Positions 48,068 to 58,142 are shown, counted from the first letter of the stretch. The stretch is 60,000 bases of DNA from Strigamia acuminata (GCA_949358305.1 OX442317.1:13274186-13334185), one strand, 5' to 3'. Notes: generated by a model not told the origin, from the letters alone. Translations and numbers: made by a program.

Positions 48068-50419
48068 CATGATGATGTCTCACGTGCTGTCCACGGCCGT
48101 ACACGGCCGTTTGGACAGGCTGGAATGCCTAGGAACAAAAAAAAATAAAAATCATGTCAAAAAACGGCCAAAATCATGAAAAATCATCGACCATAAATCC
48201 CCAAGCAACCAACACTCACCATGATGATGTCTCACGTGCTGTCCACTGCCGTACACAGCCGTTTGGACAGGCTGGAATGCCTGAGAACAAAAAAAAAAAA
48301 TTAAATCACGTCAAAAAACGGCCAAAATCATGAAAAATCATCGACCATAAATCCCCAAGCAACCAACACTCACCATGATGATGTCTCACGTGCTGTCCAC
48401 TGCCGTACACAGCCGTTTGGACAGGCTGGAATGCCTAGGAACAAAAAAAAATAAAAATCACGTCCCAAAACGGCCAAAATCATGAAAAATCATCGACCAT
48501 AAATCCCCAAGCAACCAACACTCACCATGATGATGTCTCACGTGCTGTCCACTGCCGTACACGGCCGTTTGGACAAGCTGGAATGCCTGAGAACAAAAAA
48601 AAAAAATTAAATCACGTCAAAAAACGGCCAAAATCATGAAAAATCATCGACCATAAATCCCCAAGCAACCAACACTCACCATGATGATGTCTCACGTGCT
48701 GTCCACTGCCGTACACAGCCGTTTGGACAGGCTGGAATGCCTAGGAACAAAAAAAAATAAAAATCATGTCAAAAAACGGCCAAAATCATGAAAAATCATC
48801 GACCATAAATCCCCAAGCAACCAACACTCACCATGATGATGTCTCACGTGCTGTCCACTGCCGTACACAGCCGTTTGGACAGGCTGGAATGCCTAGGAAC
48901 AAAAAAAAATAAAAATCACGTCCCAAAACGGCCAAAATCATGAAAAATCATCGACCATAAATCCCCAAGCAACCAACACTCACCATGATGATGTCTCACG
49001 TGCTGTCCACTGCCGTACACGGCCGTTTGGACAAGCTGGAATGCCTGAGAACAAAAAAAAAAAATTAAATCACGTCAAAAAACGGCCAAAATCATGAAAA
49101 ATCATCGACCATAAATCCCCAAGCAACCAACACTCACCATGATGATGTCTCACGTGCTGTCCACTGCCGTACACAGCCGTTTGGACAGGCTGGAATGCCT
49201 AGGAACAAAAAAAAATAAAAATCATGTCAAAAAACGGCCAAAATCATGAAAAATCATCGACCATAAATCCCCAAGCAACCAACACTCACCATGATGATGT
49301 CTCACGTGCTGTCCACTGCCGTACACAGCCGTTTGGACAGGCTGGAATGCCTAGGAACAAAAAAAAATAAAAATCACGTCCCAAAACGGCCAAAATCATG
49401 AAAAATCATCGACCATAAATCCCCAAGCAACCAACACTCACCATGATGATGTCTCACGTGCTGTCCACTGCCGTACACGGCCGTTTGGACAAGCTGGAAT
49501 GCCTGAGAACAAAAAAAAAAAATTAAATCACGTCAAAAAACGGCCAAAATCATGAAAAATCATCGACCATAAATCCCCAAGCAACCAACACTCACCATGA
49601 TGATGTCTCACGTGCTGTCCACTGCCGTACACAGCCGTTTGGACAGGCTGGAATGCCTAGAAACAAAAAAAAATAAAAATCACGTCCAAAAACGGCCAAA
49701 ATCATGAAAAATCATCGACCATAAATCCCCAAGCAACCAACACTCACCATGATGATGTCTCACGTGCTGTCCACTGCCGTACACGGCCGTTTGGACAAGC
49801 TGGAATGCCTGAGAACAAAAAAAAAAAATTAAATCACGTCAAAAAACGGCCAAAATCATGAAAAATCATCGACCATAAATCCCCAAGCAACCAACACTCA
49901 CCATGATGATGTCTCACGTGCTGTCCACTGCCGTACACAGCCGTTTGGACAGGCTGGAATGCCTAGGAACAAAAAAAAATAAAAATCATGTCAAAAAACG
50001 GCCAAAATCATGAAAAATCATTGACCATAAATCCCCAAGCAACCAACACTCACCATGATGATGTCTCACGTGCTGTCCACTGCCGTACACGGCCGTTTGG
50101 ACAAGCTGGAATGCCTGAGAACAAAAAAAAAATTAAATCACGTCAAAAAACGGCCAAAATCATGAAAAATCATCGACCATAAATCCCCAAGCAACCAACA
50201 CTCACCATGATGATGTCTCACGTGCTGTCCACTGCCGTACACGGCCGTTTGGACAAGCTGGAATGCCTAGGAACAAAAAAAAATAAAAATCACGTAAAAA
50301 AACGGCCAAAATCATGAAAAATTATCGACAAAAAAATCCCCAAGCGACCATCACTCACCATGATGATGTCACACGTGCTGCCCACGGCCGTACACGGCCG
50401 TTTGGACAAGCTGGAATGC
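48068..50419 (-). repeat. Tandem array B: sixteen 61-bp mini-exons with splice signals, 152-154-bp period
   Basis: On the minus strand each unit reads pyrimidine tract, TTCCTAG or TTCTCAG, a 61-bp exon-like block starting GCATTCC and ending CATCATG, then GTGAGTG. Blocks begin (low coordinate) at 48068, 48220, 48374, 48526, 48680, 48832, 48984, 49138, 49290, 49442, 49596, 49748, 49902, 50054, 50206 and 50359; the last ends at 50419. The acceptor alternates between two forms, but AG precedes G in every unit. Every block contains CACGTG, and some contain ACGGCCGT. Units alternate in a higher-order pattern: the AAGCTG/CTGAG variant recurs at 48573, 49031 and 49489 (458 bp, three units), then 306 bp later. 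Joining 61-bp blocks rotates the frame and meets a TGA, so no long protein results. The architecture matches array A although the exon sequence differs. Confidence 0.87.
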
Positions 50420-51220
50420 CTAGGAAGTTAGGTTTACAGATTAAGCCTTCGTTCTGACATATAATACACTGTATTATTTCAAATTGTTATGCTCTCGTGT
50501 CACGTATCTTTCTATTGTGACTAGAGATTTTCCTTACCTGCAAATAAAACACCAGCTGTTTAGTTACATTACTCTTCCTCTTCTCTTTCTACAATTGACA
50601 CTAAATATGCAGCGAAAAACGAATCCAAAAGATTCTAAGCCATACGACAATACCAATCACTCGTTGGTTCAAATCGTCCGCCATTTTCCTCCGCAAAAGC
50701 TACCGAGTCGTCACGTGACCAAAAACGAAATGGAAAATCAGTTTAGATGAGTTGTCTGACAATTAATTAATTAATTATTTCAATTTATTTACACCAAACA
50801 GTTTCTTATTAAAACGTTCATTTCCCCGATCCGAAATAATTTTCCTTGGTATCAGAGTAGACAGTTGTATCGGCAATGGACCCAATCGAACTCCCTGATT
50901 GGTCCATTCGAATTTGGCAACAAAGGCTTATTTTTTCCACGCCCTCTTTCCCACCTTATTTTTAGTTTGTCATTCCGTTTTTTCGTGAAAAAATGTGTAT
51001 TTATTCGCCCGTTTACCATTAATCCTCATAATTTGAAACAAATCGGCGTTGGGTTGTTTAAGTTAGTGCATTTCGCCCGCACCGTACACGTGATCAAAAC
51101 CTCCTCCCCTTCCCTCTTGTGATTGGTTGATTCGAAGTAGAGAGCAGACGATAGTTTGGATTTTCATAGTGTTATGATTTTCTTTGCTATTAAAATACTT
51201 TGTTATTATATATTTTTATA
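50420..51220 (+). other. Single-copy region with a possible copia-type LTR and primer site
   Basis: No gene is recognised. At 50846-50857 the sequence TTGGTATCAGAG resembles the copia-type initiator-tRNA-Met primer site, and an ATG follows at 50876 with about 30 open codons. An AATAAA at 50542 and a TATAATAC at about 50460 lie upstream, as in an LTR. No second LTR copy or downstream pol is present, so at best this is the remnant of an old element. Confidence 0.3.
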
Positions 51221-51348
51221 ACAAATGGCTTTCATGCTCCAAAACTGCATTTTTGGGACTCCAAAATGCATTTATTTCTGAAAACAAATGGCTTTCATGC
51301 ATCAAAACAGCATTTTCAGGGTAGAAAAATGCATTTGTTTATGTAAAG
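51221..51348. repeat. Two-copy 63-bp tandem repeat
   Basis: ACAAATGGCTTTCATGC occurs at 51221 and 51284, and each copy ends in AAATGCATTT(A/G)TTT. Within each copy the ends are partly inverted (ACAAATG against CATTTGT). Confidence 0.7.
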
Positions 51349-51970
51349 AAACATCTTAGGGACATAAAAGCTTCAATTTCTACTTCCAATATAATTTTGC
51401 TCTGGATTCAAAAGAAAGCAAGAACAGCAATTCACATAGTCCTGTGAGTTTCATGGTACAAAAACATACCACAGGAAAGCCCGAGGGCGGAGAAGGCAAG
51501 TGGGTTTTTCAAGCAAAGGGAAAAGGTTTTTAGTCTTAAACTGATGAAGTGGCAGCAAAAATGAGCAGTAAGTGTTGTAATTTCATAAATTAACCCTCAG
51601 AAGGATAACCCTATACCATTTTTGGGACAACACTCTTCTTGAATAGGAAAACGTTTTTTGGTTTAATATAATTAGCAGAAATTTTCTGGCTTTTTTCACA
51701 ACAATAATGTTTGTTTCCAAAAAAAATTGAAGTGTTCTGAACATTATTTGTTTATTTATTCACCTTGGAAAATTCGGCCCCTTAGAAATTCCAGCTTAAA
51801 TCTAAGTTGGCTTCTCTCAATCTTATAATAGCGCTTCTTCTTAGTGCTTCCAATTGGTATCAGCAGACACTGTATGGCGCTAGTAGTGCAACACAAAAAA
51901 TTACAAGGTTCTATTTCTGGCTAAAATATACATTAAAAATAAAATTATTTAGAATAACTTAAACTTTTTC
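51349..51970. other. AT-rich region without recognisable features
   Basis: About 620 bp of AT-rich sequence separates the 63-bp repeat from the 20-bp array. I see no gene, RNA or repeat in it. Confidence 0.5.
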
Positions 51971-52440
51971 ACCTAATATTAATTTTCTTGGTTAAAAATT
52001 AATTTTCTTGGCTTAAAATTAATTTTCTTGACTTAAAATTAATTTTCTTGGCTTAAAATTAATTTTCTTGGCTTAAAATTAATTTTCTTGGCTTAAAATT
52101 AATTTTCTTGGCTTAAAATTAATTTTCTTGGCTTAAAATTAATTTTCTTTGCTTAAAATTAATTTTCTTGGCTTAAAATTAATTTTCTTGGCTTAAAATT
52201 AATTTTCTTGGCTTAAAATTAATTTTCTTGGCTTAAAATTAATTTTCTTGGCTTAAAATTAATTTTCTTGGCTTAAAATTAATTTTCTTGGCTTAAAATT
52301 AATTTTCTTGGCTTAAAATTAATTTTCTTGGCTTAAAATTAATTTTCTTGGCTTAAAATTAATTTTCTTGGCTTAAAATTAATTTTCTTGGCTTAAAATT
52401 AATTTTCTTGGCTTAAAATTAATTTTCTTGGCTTAAAATT
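51971..52440. repeat. 20-bp minisatellite of a perfect A/T palindrome
   Basis: Twenty-three near-perfect copies of a 20-bp unit, TTAAAATTAATTTTCTTGGC. Each junction forms the 12-bp perfect palindrome AAAATTAATTTT. The period is close to two turns of the double helix, so the A-tracts stay phased. The left end is degenerate and the right end is sharp, before AACGCCC. Confidence 0.95.
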
Positions 52441-52955
52441 AACGCCCATTCATGCAATGAAAAGTGGTCAAAAAGGGCCAAACGGTCATTTTAAGCCAAA
52501 AACATAACAATATAAATTAAAAAAAGAGGAAATAAGCGCAAATAGAAGGCGCCTGGATCTCCAAAATGCACGTCAAAATTAAAAACCAATTAAATAAATT
52601 AAACAAATAGGATCAGCTAATAAACTAAAAACCTACAAAATCCAGCATCCACCTGAAATTGAAAAAACACCTAAAATTCCGTTAAAATTCTCTAAAAATT
52701 AGAATAAAATTCTATTTTAATTTCTCTGCAATCTCCCTAAAATTTCCCCAAAATTCTCCTAAAATGACAAATTTTACTTTTAAAAATTAAACAAACAGAA
52801 TCAGCTAATAAACGAACAAAAAACTTGCAAAGCCCATCCACCCGAAATTGAAAATACATCTAAACTTCCCCTAAAATTGCAAAAAAGTTGCCCAAAAAAA
52901 ATTCTTTTTTAATTTCCCTGTAATCTCCCTAAATGAAGCCAAAGAGTCAGGAAAA
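52441..52955. other. AT-rich region containing a 188-bp duplication
   Basis: Two diverged copies of a block are offset by 188 bp. TTAAACAAA(T/C)AG...ATCAGCTAATAAAC recurs at about 52599 and 52787, and CTGCAATCTCCCTAAA or CTGTAATCTCCCTAAA closes each copy. No coding sequence is visible. Confidence 0.55.
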
Positions 52956-53157
52956 ACGTGCGTTTTGGTCGCCAAAAACGTGCAGTTAAGCAAAAAAAAA
53001 ATGTATTGCCACCCAAAATGTGCGTTTTGGCCACAAAAAGTGCACCTTACACACCAAAAAGTGCTCTTCGGACACGAAAAGAACACTTGGCCAACCAAAA
53101 TGCACAATTTTGCTGCCAAAAAGTGCACTTTGGACAGGGAAAATGCACTTTTTACAC
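52956..53157. repeat. Degenerate ~20-bp repeats upstream of the recombinase gene
   Basis: Around ten imperfect copies of GTGC(A/G)TTTTGGCCACCAAAA are arranged head to tail. The unit is itself nearly self-complementary (TTTTGG/CCAAAA). Frames open through it are products of the periodicity. It lies just upstream of the first recognised exon of the recombinase gene and may cover an unrecognised upstream exon or promoter. Confidence 0.6.
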
Positions 53158-53188
53158 GTATGTGACTAATTTGTACATTTATGCGTAG

Positions 53189-56100
53189 GTCCAATCACTA
53201 CGGCCATTACGGCCACCCAGGATGAGGTCGGGGAAGACACCATCGAGAACGTCAATGGGCAGGTGTCTGTAGTTTGGGATGATACCAATTGGGTGCCAGA
53301 ATGCATGAGGGAATTTTTGGTACCGTCCTTGAACGAAGCCAGGCTGTGCAAATTTGAAGAATGGGCAGGCTACGACGCAGGACTTGGTCACTCGCAACAC
53401 ACGGCTGAGCAGCACAGGCGGCAAACAAAAGATTTCCTTGTGAAAACATGGGAGAGCAAGGAAGAAACGTTCCTCCAAGGAACGGAAACCTGGTTCTTGG
53501 CGATGTTAAAAGGATTTGCCCCGGGAACAATCGTGAGCTCGTTAAGTTCGATAAAGCACTATCTCTTTTACGTTGAACGCTCGCTAAAGAACCCCCCTGG
53601 CCCAGCCCGAGACCTCCTTAGGTCGATGACGGGTCAGTTGAAAATGTGGGGAGGCAATGTAAAAAAGCTTTGCGCACGCCGCCAAAGAGTGCTAGCTCGT
53701 AACGAACGAACAAAACTGCCGTGCAAGAAAGACGGCAAGTCGTTCATTTCCTCGCTGCACGTCCGCGAAGTCCACGCCTGGCTGGATCAGCCAAGCTCAA
53801 TTAAAAACTGGAGCATTAAGGTCGTTCCACATGCCAGAGACGTTCTGGTCACCGAATTGGTTATGGCAAATGCGGCTCGCCAGGGTTGTGCCACTCAAAT
53901 GACCCTCGGCGAGTGGCAAAACCGGGTGGTAGTCAGGGATTGCTTGGTGGTTGACGTGGCGAAAGTAAAAAACGCAGCGCAAAGGGGCGGCGCAGACGTG
54001 GTGGTGTCCAAAAGGCTAGAAAGCCGGATCCGAAGCTACATCAGGCACTTTCGGAGCCGTTGCTTTTTTGGCGAAAACAGTGAGGAACGGCGACGAGACA
54101 CGTCAACACCTCTGTTTGTCAACTCGGTGGGCAAACAGATGGATAAGTCGATGGCGGCCAACTGCGTTACAAATGCCTGGAAACGCGCCGGCCTCAAGCC
54201 AATGACGGCCACCCTTTATCGAAAGGGCGTCGTTACGGAGGTCCACCATCGGAACTATGAAATGGCAGCCGATCTGGCCAATCAAATGGGCCACAATGTG
54301 GCAACGGCAGACAAATATTACAGGTTGGCAGGATCTGCACGCCGATCGGTCAAAACTGTGCGGAGAATTGGAAAACTCATGGGGACCGGTGCACTACTGG
54401 ATAGCAGCGACGAAGGTAATACACTTAATGCCCAAAATTTTTTTCGCCCCTAAAGCTCATTATCCACTTACCATCAAAACAAGACGAACAAGAGAAAGCA
54501 GGGCGCGAGTCCGACACATCTGACGCGTCGTCCGAACGCAACGCGTCACATTCGCTACCGCCTTCTCGCAGACGAGTACCAGCGTCCACGTCGCGAACCG
54601 TCAAACGCACTCGTCAGGCGGGGCCATCTACCTCAGCGCGCCAAAGTGCAGCGTCCGGTATGCATAAAAAAAAATAATAACAATAAAGCAGTAATGATTA
54701 ATCAAATTGCACTAAACAGTGGAAGGTGATCGACACCAGTCCGCCACTTCCGACGCATCGCCCGAACGCAGCGCATCCCATTCGCAACCGCCCTCTCGCA
54801 GACAAGTACCAGCGTCCACGTCGCGAACCGTCAAACGCACTCGTCAGGCGGGGCCATCTACCTCAGCGCGCCAAAGTGCAGCGTCCGGTATGCATAAAAA
54901 AAAATAATAACAATAAAGCAGTAATGATTAATCAAATTGCACTAAACAGTGGAAGGTGATCGACACCAGTCCACCACTTCCGACGCATCGCCCGAACGCA
55001 GCGCATCCCATTCGCAACCGCCCTCTCGCAGACGAGTACCAGCGTCCACGTCGCGAACCGTCAAACGCACTCGTCAGGCGGGGCCATCTACCTCAGCGCG
55101 CCAAAGTGCAGCGTCCGGTATGCATAAAAAAAATAATAACAATAAAGCAGTAATGATTAATCAAATTGCACTAAACAGTGGAAGGTGATCGACACCAGTC
55201 CACCACTTCCGACGCATCGCCCGAACGCAGCGCATCCCATTCGCAACCGCTCTCTCGCAGACGAGTACCAGCGTCCACGTCGCAAACCGTCAAACGCACT
55301 CGTCAGGCGGGGCCATCTACCTCAGCGCGCCAAAGTGCAGCGTCCGGTATGCATAAAAAAAAATAATAACAATAAAGCAGTAATGATTAATCAAATTGTA
55401 CAAAACAGTGGAAGGTGATCGGCACCAGTCCACCACTTCCGACGCATCGCCCGAACGCAGCGCATCCCATTCGCAACCGCCCTCTCGCAGGCGAGCATCA
55501 CCGTCGGCGTCGCTCGGTGCCGCACCACTCAGTTCCCCCAGGTTGTCCAGATGGTCGTACTGTCCGGAGGGTTTAATGTCATTGTCACAAATGCAGGAGG
55601 CGGTGGAGGCATCCATTGGCTCCCGTTCGCAATTGCCAACCCGGCGACAATCGCTGCCATCTGTGTCGCTTGGCGCCGCACCACTCAGTCCAAGCAGTAC
55701 GGAAGCCTTTGGGTCATTGGCACAAACACGAGAGGCTCGTTCGTCCCTTGCTTCAGAGCCTGAAGGGACGAGTATGTATTCTGAAAGAGATATTCTAATA
55801 ATTATTCATTGTTTAATTCTGACAATTAATGCAGACGTCCGGTCAGGCCAGGAGCGGTTCGAAACAGAGGTGTTCAACGAATCGCCGACCAGACACCAAA
55901 AAACAACAAATCGCAGACTCGGTGAACAACTCTTGGTGAAACCCGCTCACCTATTGCTCACAGCATCCATGTCCATTCCGGATACTAGGGACCGGTCCAT
56001 CATTCCCACATCTGGTGAGCAAACTGGTATGTCCTCAGACGGAATAAAAACACACACACACATTTATTAATTACTTTGTTGTCTGTTTCAAACAGTGCCC

Positions 56101-56493
56101 ATTCCGCTTCTGCCAACCGTTGCCATCCCAGCCCCTCCCCTTGGGATGAACTGGAATGGCGTGTTCGCAGCATCGCTTGGTGTCCGCCAACAACCAGGAT
56201 TGGTTTTGCGTGCTGCGGCACAAAGTAATCGTAGGGTGGTCAAGCCACCTGCGAATCCCCAACCCAAGATCGGTGCCCGTACGTCATTTACACCGCAGCA
56301 TGCCAAACTAATCCAGGAGCACCTGCACCGATTTGTAGACAATAATGGAAAGTTTGTGTCCGATTTGATGCATCAAGCGCTGGAAGAAATTCCCGACCTA
56401 AAAGACATAAAGGATGGTTATAGGGCCAAGCAGATCCGAGATAAGGCGAGGGGCCTTCTAAAAAAAATGTGCATTTTATCGTGCAATGAATAA
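53189..56493 (+). CDS. Crypton-like tyrosine recombinase, multi-exon gene with duplicated middle exons
   Basis: Inferred exons: 53189-54415, 54484-54657, 54720-54887, 54950-55117, 55179-55346, 55409-55771, 55835-56026 and 56096-56493 (stop). All seven introns are GT-AG, 61-69 bp, phase 1. The first exon also opens in phase 1 after a TAG acceptor, so an upstream exon with the start codon is expected; the first internal ATG is at 53305. About 950 residues are encoded. The first exon has a core-binding-like region and a catalytic domain. Numbering from 53263: R206 (AARQG), a Lys-containing hairpin near 234-236, R320 in TLYRK, H344 in MGHN and the nucleophile candidate Y352/Y353 (DKYYR). The usual box II His is Thr (T317). 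A Ser/Arg-rich repetitive linker follows. The last exon has a helical, basic domain (about FTPQHAK to RGLLKKM) that resembles the Myb/SANT-like tails of related proteins. It probably belongs to a Crypton-type DNA transposon, though a domesticated gene is possible. Confidence 0.8.
54484..55408 (+). repeat. In-frame tandem exon-intron cassette (229-230-bp unit) in the recombinase gene
   Basis: Four exon-plus-intron units in a row, with donors GTATGC at 54658, 54888, 55118 and 55347 and acceptors AAACAG at 54719, 54949, 55178 and 55408. The last three exons are exactly 168 bp (56 codons) and nearly identical, as are all four introns (61-62 bp). The first exon is 174 bp and more diverged. A fifth partial copy starts exon 55409. 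Phase-1 borders make each cassette frame-neutral. Each 56-residue repeat is Ser/Arg/Thr-rich (for example SASHSQPPSRRR). Intron similarity as high as exon similarity points to recent unequal exchange. Confidence 0.88.
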
Positions 56494-56879
56494 GAAATGT
56501 TTTAAAACCAAATCATATTAGAAACCATTATTTTCACTATACTTTCAAGTCTCGCTCGTCTCGGCATCTCAGGCTTCCTTTCTTTTAGGAAATCTCGGTC
56601 TTGTTAAACCGAGATTTCTTCACAGGATTGTAAACGATATTGCAAAAAGAAAAAGTACACTTTACGTCACGAGTCGTAACGACTCATAACGTCGTTGTAA
56701 CGTTTTCTATTGTATTTCGTTTCACACGTGACAGCTACAAATGTGACAATTCGTCAACAAAACGTTTCTTTTTTTTTACTATATAACGAGAAAAAACAGT
56801 TTCTCTCAGAAACAGCGTTGTTTAAAAATTTACAAATAACAAATTAACCCAAATAAAATTTATTCTTCCTAAAAATTGG
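56494..56879. other. 3' flank of the recombinase gene with a hairpin
   Basis: AT-rich sequence follows the stop codon. A perfect inverted repeat, AAATCTCGGT at 56590-56599 and ACCGAGATTT at 56608-56617, would form a 10-bp stem with an 8-base loop. Possible poly(A) signals (AATAAA) first appear near 56851. I see no coding sequence. Confidence 0.5.
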
Positions 56880-57115
56880 TCTTTTTATGCCAAAAACATC
56901 TGAAATTACTAAAATCTTGAAAAAATCATCAAAAATGACAATGGCGTAAAAAATACATCTAAGATAACTAAAATCGTGCAGAAAGAAACACTGAAAATGA
57001 CATATTCGTGCATAAGAACGACTAAAATGATTAAATCGTGGCCAAAAAACATCAAAAATGACATTTTTGTCTAGAAAAAACATCGGAAATGACTAAAATT
57101 GCGCAAAAGTATGTT
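56880..57115. repeat. Degenerate ~30-bp repeats
   Basis: About seven imperfect copies of a unit like AAAAACATCAAAAATGACT plus AAAATCGTGC. Open frames crossing it reflect the periodicity. It ends shortly before a poly(A) run and the telomere-like tract. Confidence 0.6.
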
Positions 57116-57190
57116 TTTGGATCGAATCTAAATTTTGGACTCAGTCACGTACAAGATTGATCTCCAAAAAAAACAGAAAAAAAAAAAAAA

Positions 57191-57270
57191 AACCTAACCT
57201 AACCTAACCTAACCTAACCTAACCTAACCTAACCTAACCTAACCTAACCTAACCTAACCTAACCTAACCT
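57191..57270. repeat. Interstitial telomeric repeat (AACCT)16
   Basis: Eighty bases of uninterrupted AACCT, the complement of the arthropod telomere motif TTAGG. It is preceded by an A-rich run (about 57168-57190) and followed by unique sequence, so it is internal, not a chromosome end. Perfect copies imply it is young. Confidence 0.97.
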
Positions 57271-57329
57271 GTTCTGGATGCCTGACAGATGGACATTGAA
57301 TCTTCAAAGCCACTATACAAAATCAGCGG

Positions 57330-57839
57330 TCAAAAAGAAGGTCCTTTGTTTCTTAATTGGCCCAGCCCAGGCCAGTTGCAACAGCTAGCAACAGGGTCTG
57401 GACCATTCCACCAAAGGTGACTTGAAATCAAGGTCGGTACGTCGCAAGGACGTGTCAAAATGTCGGCAGGATTTTTTGCGGTTGGGACGTAAAACCATTG
57501 GTCAACCCTTGACTTGTCGAGGACCTCAGCCACTCGATTCGAAACATAGGGTTTCCAACGGTTCTTTTCCGATCGGATCCAACCCAATGCGACCATAGAG
57601 TCGGTAAAAAATCTTACACTCGAGATAGGAAAATCAGGTAAAAAATCGGTCTGAATGTATTCGAGCATGCGAACACAAATCACCGTGGCGGTTAGCTCAA
57701 GTCGCGGAAGCGTAAGCTTGTCCAACGGAGCGATCCTGCTCTTTCCGACGAGGAGCTTGCTTACACCGGAAGAATTCCGAATGTAAACTGCGCAGCCATA
57801 AGCTCGGGTGTTGCGAGCAGAAACGCAACAGAAATAATG
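57330..57839 (-). pseudogene. BEL/Pao pol fragment (RNase H region)
   Basis: The minus strand encodes about 170 residues, beginning HYFCCVSAR and running through RAYGCAVYIR, LTLPRLELTA, FFTDSMVALGWI, FYVPTAKNPADILTRP and LWWNGP. These blocks are the conserved RNase H-like part of BEL/Pao Pol. The fragment has no ATG; a TAA lies just upstream in the same frame (57840-57842), and it ends at a TGA at 57330-57332. Neither reverse transcriptase nor integrase accompanies it. It is on the opposite strand from the BEL gag fragment at 30965-32959 and 24 kb away, so the two are probably separate copies. Confidence 0.9.
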
Positions 57840-58013
57840 TTAAGTTGAAAAAAGAGCTTCAGTTTTTTTACCTGAATCGATGGAATATTCATGTTGTTTT
57901 TTCCTTTGTCGTAAGCTATTCGGATCTTTGTTTATTGGTCGGAATATATCGCAGCAGAATCTTAAGTCGTAGAATTTTCGCCAGTAGTTTGAGATTCGGG
58001 CGTGTCGCGTCAT
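57840..58013 (-). CDS. Small unassigned ORF adjoining the BEL fragment
   Basis: An ATG at 58011-58013 on the minus strand opens 57 codons, ending in the TAA that separates it from the BEL RNase H fragment in the same frame. The product is basic with many Arg, Lys and aromatic residues and matches nothing I recognise. An acceptor-like CCTTTGTAG lies shortly upstream and a CAG/GTAAAA donor-like site lies inside it. It could be part of a spliced gene or a chance frame. Confidence 0.22.
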   Translation of the reverse strand: MTRHARISNYWRKFYDLRFCCDIFRPINKDPNSLRQRKKQHEYSIDSGKKTEALFST

Positions 58014-58142
58014 CTTGTGTTAAGTTCGGGCATCGGACTTATCTACAAAGGAAAAGTTAAGGTTTTTAATTTCGGTTCCGGTTAGTTTGAATAGTTTTCG
58101 AGGATTTATCTGACACGGTACAGGCAGGCATTGGGTCGCTAA

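Noticed and set aside
49988-50182. Plus-strand frame in array B
   Set aside because: It is a product of the periodic repeat and has no support beyond the absence of stops.
52871-53194. Cys/Phe-rich frames across the 20-bp repeats
   Set aside because: Generated by the repeat unit on both strands; a 31-bp intron joining one of them to the recombinase exon would be too short to be credible.
57191-57270. A chromosome end
   Set aside because: The tract is only 80 bp and unique sequence continues on both sides.
47236-57300. Shared inverted 14-mer TCAATGTCCATCTG near 47240 and its complement near 57287
   Set aside because: A single 14-base match is expected by chance in 60 kb on two strands and does not extend.
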